DNA of 64,000 bases from Roseobacter sp. GAI101 (GTDB lineage Bacteria; Pseudomonadota; Alphaproteobacteria; Rhodobacterales; Rhodobacteraceae), in assembly GCF_000156335.1 (NCBI RefSeq), contig NZ_DS999213.1:1961817-2025816 (forward strand), read 5' to 3'. Shown one piece after another: positions 63,109 to 64,000 of the stretch (positions are counted from its first letter, which is position 1; each line of letters opens with the position of its first letter). Under the pieces are notes generated by a model, which worked only from the letters and a program-made list of their open reading frames with translations, did no database searches and was not told where the DNA came from. Position numbers and translations under genes: made by a program.

Positions 63109-63474
63109 TTATGCCTGCTTTTTTTATACTTTTAAGCCCGATGGCATAATATCTCATGAAAACCGCCTCCAAACTAGCAAATCATGGCGCAAATCATGGC
63201 GAGCTTGCCATAATTGCACGGCGACAGGATTGAAATATGTGGCTCCTTGAAAATTTTTACTTTTTTTATCTTTTAAAATCAGTGCGCTAATATGTTTTCT
63301 CAAAAAAAGAACTGCAAAACATCAAAAGCCATATTTGCCGCCAAATTCATGCCCCAATCAGACGGCTATATAAGGTCATACCAAGTCGGACAGGCGCTTA
63401 CTGAGAGAGACGGCACCAGACACCAACGACAAGGTACAGATTAAAAAACCTAATGATCCTTGGAGGGACATACC
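63109..63474. other. A+T-rich promoter region upstream of the Flp-type pilin genes
   Basis: No gene is seen. The stretch is much richer in A and T than its neighbours and contains a tandem 12-base repeat and several ATGGC/GCCAT motifs at 63141-63213. Promoters of both the transglycosylase and pilin genes must lie here. Confidence 0.5.
63177..63201. repeat. Tandem 12-bp repeat
   Basis: GCAAATCATGGC occurs twice head to tail (63177-63188 and 63189-63200), followed by a G. An inverted ATGGC...GCCAT extends from the second copy. It may be a regulator-binding region. Confidence 0.6.
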
Positions 63475-63654
63475 ATGATGAACTTTATCAAAAACTTCCG
63501 CAAAGACGACTCCGGTGCCGTGACTGTTGACTGGGTTGTTCTGACCGCAGCCGTAGTTGGCCTGGCTGTTGCCGCTTATTCCTCGATCGAAACAGGCGCA
63601 TCCAACCTGACAAGCGACACCAACTCCTTCATGGCGACACAAAAGCCAACATAA
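63475..63654 (+). CDS. Flp-family type IVb pilin-like protein (1)
   Basis: ATG 63475, with GGAGGG upstream, gives 59 residues: NFIKNFRKDDSGAVTVDWVV is a basic leader followed by the hydrophobic segment VLTAAVVGLAVAAYS and a short polar tail. This is the pattern of small roseobacter Flp-like pilins: a prepilin cleavage site around the DSGAVTVDWV region followed by the assembly helix. Such subunits are exported and built into tight-adherence pili. The remaining tad genes are presumably beyond the window. Confidence 0.85.
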   Translation: MMNFIKNFRKDDSGAVTVDWVVLTAAVVGLAVAAYSSIETGASNLTSDTNSFMATQKPT

Positions 63655-63683
63655 TAGCCTCTTCGGCTACACAGCTTAAAAGG

Positions 63684-63719
63684 TGGCCGCATTCTGCAAA
63701 TCAGGATGCGGCCATTTTT
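63684..63719 (+). terminator. Intrinsic terminator after the first pilin gene
   Basis: TGGCCGCATTCTG pairs with CAGGATGCGGCCA (13 bp with one G-U) around a five-base loop and is followed by TTTTT. A strong classical terminator that would limit read-through into the second pilin gene. Confidence 0.85.
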
Positions 63720-63755
63720 GAAGATACCCCCGTCCTTCGTGGAGGTTGTCACCAA

Positions 63756-63929
63756 ATGCTTTTTCACTTGAAGAAATTTCGCGCGACCGAAAGCGGGGCT
63801 GTAACTGTCGATTGGGTCGTGCTTTGCGCGGCCATCGTCTTGTTGGGCGTTACGATCATTACCAGCATCACGACGGGCACCGTCGATCTTGCCGATAGCT
63901 TGATGAAGGTCGAACCCGGCGGCATCTGA
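63756..63929 (+). CDS. Flp-family type IVb pilin-like protein (2)
   Basis: ATG 63756, eleven bases after GGAGG, opens a 57-codon gene: LFHLKKFRATESGAVTVDWV, then VLCAAIVLLGVTIITSITTG and an acidic end (SLMKVEPGGI). ESGAVTVDWVVL matches DSGAVTVDWVVL of the first pilin, so the two are paralogues. The hydrophobic helix and basic leader fit a prepilin. It lies beyond the strong terminator of the first gene and so has its own or attenuated expression. No further gene can be assigned to 63930-64000. Confidence 0.75.
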   Translation: MLFHLKKFRATESGAVTVDWVVLCAAIVLLGVTIITSITTGTVDLADSLMKVEPGGI

Positions 63930-64000
63930 TACCGCAGCGCTTGTTCAAGGCACTTCACCCGCTGCGGCCATGATTTCATGCCGACAGGTACGCGCCATCT

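Overview
The window looks like a chromosome segment of an alphaproteobacterium of the order Rhodobacterales (Roseobacter group). The supporting signs are a GcrA cell-cycle regulator, the gene order ctaC-ctaB-small ORF-ctaG-COXIII-SURF1-thrC-M16 peptidase, an infA-maf-RNase E/G-yacG-tRNA-Phe block, phosphatidylcholine synthase, TRAP transport, Flp-type pilins and G+C-rich coding DNA. No species is assigned.

Positions 1-7373 hold a catabolic operon: a divergent RpiR-family regulator (only its N-terminus is inside the window), a TRAP transporter (Q, M, P), an M81/MlrC-like metallohydrolase, a D-threonine aldolase/D-serine dehydratase-family PLP enzyme, a PfkB sugar kinase resembling 2-keto-3-deoxygluconate kinase, and a RidA deaminase. 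Read together they suggest uptake of a carboxylated amino sugar (for example a D-glucosaminate-like compound), PLP-dependent deamination to a 2-keto-3-deoxy acid, and phosphorylation. Palindromes of the HexR/RpiR type lie in the divergent promoter region.

Positions 7374-24142 are an accessory region, visibly more A+T-rich and full of broken genes. It carries a decayed M20 amidohydrolase, a DUF2805 protein, a DUF2971 protein, an IS3-type element inserted in an IS1182-type remnant, an intact IS1182-type element, a duplicated 5' leader, an FkbM methyltransferase fragment, an AAA ATPase plus subtilisin-like protease pair resembling ietAS (toxin-antitoxin/defence), an unknown gene split by an in-frame TAG, a large UvrD-like helicase with a predicted nuclease insert, and a tyrosine integrase next to tRNA-Phe. 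This is best read as a mobile/defence island integrated at tRNA-Phe, although no left attachment repeat was found.

Positions 24143-63108 are ordinary core genome. They include yacG, a short RNase E/G, maf and infA; a nitrilase-like amidase and divergent LysR; a sirtuin; a copper chaperone cluster; rpmB, pcs, ogt and ileS; the ycjX/ycjF pair; truA, gnd, a Nudix hydrolase, Pit phosphate transporter, panE, argF and argD; gcrA; the cytochrome c oxidase/assembly operon with thrC and an M16 peptidase; tldD, dprA and topA; an L,D-transpeptidase; the 3-oxoacid CoA-transferase pair; and a lytic transglycosylase. Many neighbours overlap by 1-4 bases and are probably translationally coupled. A short extragenic palindromic repeat occurs three times between core genes.

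The right end (63475-63929) has two small Flp-like pilin genes, the second only 57 codons long, separated by a strong intrinsic terminator.
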